A DNA stretch of 64,000 nucleotides from Novosphingobium sp. (GTDB lineage Bacteria > Pseudomonadota > Alphaproteobacteria > Sphingomonadales > Sphingomonadaceae), in the NCBI GenBank assembly GCA_026400375.1, contig JAPLPG010000239.1:1-64000 (forward strand), given 5' to 3'. Positions within the stretch are counted from its first letter, which is position 1; the number at the start of each line of letters is the position of its first letter. Made by a program: the position numbers and the translations under genes. Shown one piece after another: positions 60,904 to 64,000 of this stretch. Below the pieces are notes generated by a model. That model saw nothing but the letters and a program-made list of their open reading frames with translations, searched no databases and was not told the DNA's origin.

Positions 60904-61211
60904 GCAGCTATGAACAGAAGTGTCAGGAAGACGCCCGGCTTGCCATTCTTGCCGAATTGGCAGCGCAGCGTGATGCCACGCTGAACAGCCGATCGTTGGC
61001 CACGCTGGTTGACCAGGTCGTGCCACGCAAGCCACCCGAATGGGTGGAGACCCAGATCGACTGGCTGGAGAGCATGGGCGCGATCAGCGTTACCCGTTCG
61101 AACCTGCCCGGCCTTGGCCCGGTGTCGATCGCCACGATCAAGCAGCTCGGGCGCAATCACGTTGACCGCCGTCTCATCATCCACGGCGTGACTGTTCCTG
61201 CAGACCTGTGA
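60900..61211 (+). CDS. VpaChn25_0724-like phage protein
   Basis: 103 residues from GTG 60,900. ARLAILAELAAQRDATLNSRSLATLVDQV...VETQIDWLESMGAISVTR...GLGPVSIATIKQLGRNHVDRRLIIHGVTVP has the winged-helix layout of the family known by this name, which sits between DUF2730 and DUF3486 in Mu-like phages. Probably a DNA-binding protein. Confidence 0.75.
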   Translation: MSSYEQKCQEDARLAILAELAAQRDATLNSRSLATLVDQVVPRKPPEWVETQIDWLESMGAISVTRSNLPGLGPVSIATIKQLGRNHVDRRLIIHGVTVPADL

Positions 61212-61870
61212 TGAGCGAGGAAACGCCCTCCGGCCCACAGGCCAACCCGCAAGACAGCCGCCGCGCCGGTCGCGGGCGGCTCTCGTCGATCGAGATGCTG
61301 CCCGAGGAGTGCGACGAGGATATCGCCTGGGCCAATACCGAGCTGCGCGAAAAGAAGATGCCGCAGACCGAAATCCTGCGGCAGTTCAATGCGCGGCTTG
61401 CTGATCGCGGGCTGAAGGGCATCAGCAAGGGTGCCTTCAGCCGCTGGTCGGTGCGCGTGGCGATCGAGATGCGCAAGCTGGACGCGAGCCGCCAGATCAT
61501 GGACGTGGTGTTGCAGCGGCTTGAGCCGGGCGAGCGCAGCGACAGTATGATCGCGGCAACCGAGCTGCTGAAGTATCGCATCCTTGAACAGGTCATGGCC
61601 GAGGATGAGCCGGACCCCAAGCTGCTGCTGAACGCCACGCTGGCGCTGCAGCGCCTTTCAGCCACCGCCGCGCGCGAGGCCGAAGTGCAGCGCCGTGACA
61701 AGCGCGACCAGCAGGCCGAGGCAGAGCGGCAGGCCGAGCAGGACAAGCAGGCGCGGGCCGAAGCCGAGGCGGCGACTGCGGAGCAGGTTGCGAAGATCGC
61801 CAGCGAAGCGGGCCTCAATGCCGAGCGCATCGCCGCGATCCGGCGTGGCGTGCTGGGGTTGGCGGGATGA
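61211..61870 (+). CDS. DUF3486 family protein (Mu gp27-like, probable small terminase)
   Basis: 219 residues from ATG 61,211. RGRLSSIEMLPEECDEDIAWANTELREKKMPQTEILRQFNARLADRGLKGISKGAFSRWSVR is the DUF3486 signature. The C-terminal half contains a long charged coiled coil (EVQRRDKRDQQAEAERQAEQDKQARAEAEAA). In Mu, gp27 is the likely small terminase subunit. Here it is separated from the large subunit by four small genes. Confidence 0.88.
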   Translation: MSEETPSGPQANPQDSRRAGRGRLSSIEMLPEECDEDIAWANTELREKKMPQTEILRQFNARLADRGLKGISKGAFSRWSVRVAIEMRKLDASRQIMDVVLQRLEPGERSDSMIAATELLKYRILEQVMAEDEPDPKLLLNATLALQRLSATAAREAEVQRRDKRDQQAEAERQAEQDKQARAEAEAATAEQVAKIASEAGLNAERIAAIRRGVLGLAG

Positions 61871-62175
61871 AGCGCCACGCCCCATCACGACGCGGCACCG
61901 GCAAGTTGGTGCGGTCACAGCTCCAGATTACGCCGGAGCTGCAGGCTTTCGCACGGGACAACTATCCGATCCCGGAAGGCGTGAAGGTGTGGCAGGCGTT
62001 CGCCTGGAGCGATACTGCCGGATATCGGCGTCGCGTGCGGTTCTATTGCGACGACGGGCTGCAGATCGACGGCACTTTCAGTGCTGCGCGAGCGGATGGC
62101 ACCGGCTTAATGGTGCAGTACATCGGCAACTTCCGCATGAAGTGGAACCTGATCGCGCGGAAGGAACCCGCGTGA
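61867..62175 (+). CDS. Unknown phage protein between the terminase subunits (1 of 4)
   Basis: 102 residues, ATGA overlap with DUF3486. A basic N-terminus (MKRHAPSRRGTGKLVRSQ) followed by a beta-rich part (WQAFAWSDTAGYRRRVRFYCDDGLQIDGTFSAARADGTGLMVQYIGNFRMKWNLIAR). No recognised family. Confidence 0.6.
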   Translation: MKRHAPSRRGTGKLVRSQLQITPELQAFARDNYPIPEGVKVWQAFAWSDTAGYRRRVRFYCDDGLQIDGTFSAARADGTGLMVQYIGNFRMKWNLIARKEPA

Positions 62176-62510
62176 AAGCCATCGCCGCCATCGACTTCGC
62201 GTGCAATGACCCGAGCAACGGCCTGTTCAATGGCCGCGCCGGTTCGGCAATGTTCGGCGATGTCGAAATCGAGGCCCCGATCTGGGAGGGCTATCGGTTC
62301 TCCGAGCTGCAGATGGAGCCAGATTTTGCGATCCGGCTGCACAGGATGACCTTCAAGGTCAAGGGCAAGCGCGAGTGGGTCGGAAACTGGTGTTGGAACC
62401 GGTACTTCCTGCCCCGCGCCGACATGAAGCGACTGCTGTTCTGCCTGCGCCGCAATGGCTGGCGCGTCACCTGTGGGCCTTCGCATTTCTGTCAATGGTG
62501 GAACGCATGA
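62172..62510 (+). CDS. Unknown phage protein between the terminase subunits (2 of 4)
   Basis: 112 residues from GTG 62,172 (GTGA overlap). Rich in aromatic residues (IWEGYRFSELQMEPDFAIRLHRMTFKVKGKREWVGNWCWNRYFL) with a C-terminal RRNGWRVTCGPSHFCQWWN. No recognised family. The track start is inside the preceding genes. Confidence 0.6.
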   Translation: MKAIAAIDFACNDPSNGLFNGRAGSAMFGDVEIEAPIWEGYRFSELQMEPDFAIRLHRMTFKVKGKREWVGNWCWNRYFLPRADMKRLLFCLRRNGWRVTCGPSHFCQWWNA

Positions 62511-62827
62511 CTGATCAGCAAGCGCCCAGCTGCTCCGACTGCACGTATTGCTCGCATGGTTGGTGCGTCCGTTCCATTGGGCGGCACTTCAGTGTGGGCA
62601 GCAACAGTTATCGCAGCCGGTTGAACGTGAGCTGCGCGCACGAGCGTTCCAGCGAGCGCACGTTGACTGGGCGCTGGAAGTGCGGGCCGAGCGGGCGCTA
62701 CTTCGAGTCGAACGGCATCGACCTGCCGATGCGAGGCATGACCGGCACCGTGATCATTGACGAAGCTGCAGCGTTCCCGCGCGTGCATGACACCGTGGCC
62801 GACAGCGACGGGGATGATGGCGCATGA
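62507..62827 (+). CDS. Cysteine-rich phage protein between the terminase subunits (3 of 4)
   Basis: 106 residues from ATG 62,507. The N-terminal part has clustered cysteines (CSDCTYCSHGWC, CAHERS, KCGPSG) suggesting a zinc or Fe-S site. The C-terminal part carries TGTVIIDEAAAFPRVHD, which looks like the Walker B of the large terminase encoded next (GVVVIDEAAFHD), though no Walker A is present. Function unknown. Confidence 0.6.
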   Translation: MTDQQAPSCSDCTYCSHGWCVRSIGRHFSVGSNSYRSRLNVSCAHERSSERTLTGRWKCGPSGRYFESNGIDLPMRGMTGTVIIDEAAAFPRVHDTVADSDGDDGA

Positions 62828-63117
62828 AACTGCCCGATGATCTTCTTCTGTCTGCACTGGCCAAATGGAGGGATGATCTTGCCCAAGAGGCAGCCGCGCG
62901 CGGTGAAGAAATGTTCATGGGTCTTCCTGACATTTGGTACGGGAACCCGCACTGGTTTTGCATCAACGGTCACGTTTCGCAGGTGGTCCTTCGTCGTGAA
63001 GGCGGGCCGTCTCGTTGCTTGGCTTGCAGGGGTGTCGTTTTCATCGGACCCGCTCTGTCAGAAGAAGACTTTGCACCCGTGCTTGCTGAAATCGCACAAA
63101 GAGTAGCAGGCGCATGA
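62824..63117 (+). CDS. Zinc-ribbon-like phage protein between the terminase subunits (4 of 4)
   Basis: 97 residues, ATGA overlap. A helical N-terminus (LPDDLLLSALAKWRDDLAQEAAARGEEMF) and a possible zinc ribbon HWFCINGHVSQVVLRREGGPSRCLACRG. Ends 4 bases into the large terminase gene. Unknown function. Confidence 0.6.
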   Translation: MKLPDDLLLSALAKWRDDLAQEAAARGEEMFMGLPDIWYGNPHWFCINGHVSQVVLRREGGPSRCLACRGVVFIGPALSEEDFAPVLAEIAQRVAGA

Positions 63118-64000
63118 CCGGCGCTTTCAAGAAAGCGATGGCGGCAGGCGCAGCTATGGCGACTGTGCTGGCATCGGGCCAGCAGGGCGTGGAGCCGGTG
63201 CTGGCGCGCGATCCGGCGTTGTTGCCGCAGGAGTTGCCGCGCGGCGCGGAGATACCGCAGGACCTCGACCCGCTGGCCGACGGCGTTCTGATGAAACATC
63301 AGCGCGAGTGGCTGGAGGACAAGAGCGATCTGAAGATCGCCAAGAAGGGACGGCGCACCGGCATCACCTTTGCCGAGGAGCTGGACGATACGCTGATCGC
63401 CGCCGCTGCCCGATCGGCGGGTGGCGACAACGTGTTCTACATCGGGGACACGAAGGACAAGGGCCGCGAGTTCATTTCCTATGTCGCGCACTTTGCCAAG
63501 ACAGTGGCGAAGGAGCTGGCCGAGATCGAGGAGTTCGTCTTTGCCGACGAGCGCGTCGATGAAGCGACCGGCGAGGTCAAGACCCGCGATATCAGCGCCT
63601 TCCGCATCCGCTTTGCATCGGGCTTTCGCGTAGAGGCGCTGTCATCGCGCCCGGAAAATATTCGAGGGCTCCAGGGCGTTGTCGTGATCGATGAGGCTGC
63701 ATTCCACGACAACGTGCGCGCCGTGATCGACGCGGTGAACGCGCTGCTGATCTGGGGCGGCAAAATCCGCGTGATCAGCAGCCCCAACGGCGTGCTCAAC
63801 CCGTTCGAGGAACTGTGCAGCGAAGCGCTGGCAGGCAAGAACGGCTTCAAGGTGCATTTCATCCCCTTCTCAGCAGCGGTTGAGAACGGCCTGTTCCGCC
63901 GTGTCTGTCTGATGAAGGGCAAGACCTGGTCGCCCGAGGCCGAGGCGGAATGGGAAGCCAAAATCCGCAGCGCCTATGGCACGCGCACCGCGCAGATGCG
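63114..64000 (+). CDS. Mu gp28-like large terminase subunit, N-terminal part (runs off the window)
   Basis: Absent from the ORF track because no stop occurs before the window end; 295 residues are visible from ATG 63,114. A Walker A-like loop KKGRRTGIT (77-85) and Walker B GVVVIDEAAFHD with the ATPase coupling segment VRVISSPNGVLNPF define the packaging ATPase. The nuclease domain should follow outside. It drives headful packaging of phage DNA. Typical full length is about 500-550 residues. Confidence 0.9.
   Translation, partial: MTGAFKKAMAAGAAMATVLASGQQGVEPVLARDPALLPQELPRGAEIPQDLDPLADGVLMKHQREWLEDKSDLKIAKKGRRTGITFAEELDDTLIAAAARSAGGDNVFYIGDTKDKGREFISYVAHFAKTVAKELAEIEEFVFADERVDEATGEVKTRDISAFRIRFASGFRVEALSSRPENIRGLQGVVVIDEAAFHDNVRAVIDAVNALLIWGGKIRVISSPNGVLNPFEELCSEALAGKNGFKVHFIPFSAAVENGLFRRVCLMKGKTWSPEAEAEWEAKIRSAYGTRTAQM

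Larger units (their letters stand above)
47216..64000. mobile_element. Mu-like transposable prophage (left ~16.8 kb; right end outside the window)
   Basis: Identified by a MuA-like DDE transposase and MuB-like ATPase in an early operon, S24 repressor and divergent Cro, GemA, DUF2730, VpaChn25_0724-like, DUF3486 (Mu gp27-like) and a Mu gp28-like large terminase, in Mu-like order. The left end is placed at the TG that begins where the acyl-CoA ligase frame stops being host-like (TGTGACGGG; TG at 47,216 or 47,218). All modules seen look intact, so the element may be functional; this cannot be tested without the right half. Confidence 0.9.

Overview
The window comes from a high-GC alphaproteobacterium, most likely a sphingomonad close to Novosphingobium or Sphingobium. 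This is inferred from the look of the proteins (very long NAD-dependent glutamate dehydrogenase, SUF operon led by an Rrf2 regulator, CYP153-like P450, MpaB-family oxygenase, phytase-like esterase) and from intergenic inverted repeats; no tRNA or rRNA is present to confirm it.

Layout. About 1-47.2 kb is ordinary chromosome. 1-7.6 kb holds a broken-off sterol-desaturase-like gene, a DUF2141 protein, an MFS exporter, a CitE-like lyase, a PAS-like protein, an esterase, a BepA-like M48 protease and a DsbA-like oxidoreductase. 7.6-9.7 kb is a LytS/LytTR-type two-component pair. 9.9-14.8 kb has nadC, an RNase T2, tadA, rpmB, a phytase-like esterase and msrB. 14.9-18.6 kb has a P450 and a two-gene ABC-2 transporter. 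18.6-22.4 kb has queG, a hydrolase, a TPR protein and an LLM flavin enzyme. 22.6-27.3 kb is the 1560-residue glutamate dehydrogenase. 27.3-36.3 kb has a serine hydrolase, a ferredoxin reductase, a small XRE regulator/membrane-protein pair, thrS, a TauE-like transporter and an MpaB oxygenase. 36.3-42.8 kb is a complete SUF iron-sulfur operon (sufR-sufB-X-Y-sufC-sufD-sufS-sufT-sufA, reading leftwards) with two unrelated genes, a DUF559 nuclease-like protein and a small AT-richer membrane protein, inserted between sufB and sufC. Just upstream of it is a previously unannotated candidate small RNA with its own promoter and intrinsic terminator. 43.2-47.2 kb has pyrD, a gamma-glutamyltransferase and the first half of an acyl-CoA ligase.

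From about 47,216 to the window end lies a Mu-like transposable prophage that interrupts the acyl-CoA ligase gene. Its order is typical: left end with repeated sites, leftward S24 repressor plus membrane protein, divergent Cro-like gene, early rightward operon (ParB-like, HTH, LexA-type HTH, ASCH, several small unknowns, MuA-like DDE transposase, MuB-like ATPase, DnaA-domain-IV-like protein, GemA, Mor-like activator), a terminator, then lysis (GH108 lysozyme, holin, Rz with an embedded Rz1) and packaging genes (DUF2730, VpaChn25_0724-like, DUF3486, large terminase). The window ends inside the large terminase, so head, tail and the right end are not visible.

Best candidates for something new: (i) the leftward gene at 48,958-49,413 lying against the early lytic operon, and the membrane protein co-transcribed with the repressor, both placed where lysogeny-expressed exclusion or defence genes are often found; (ii) four small unknown genes inserted between the two terminase subunit genes; (iii) the small RNA upstream of suf; (iv) the nuclease-like/membrane gene pair inside the suf operon. 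All functional proposals for these are inference.
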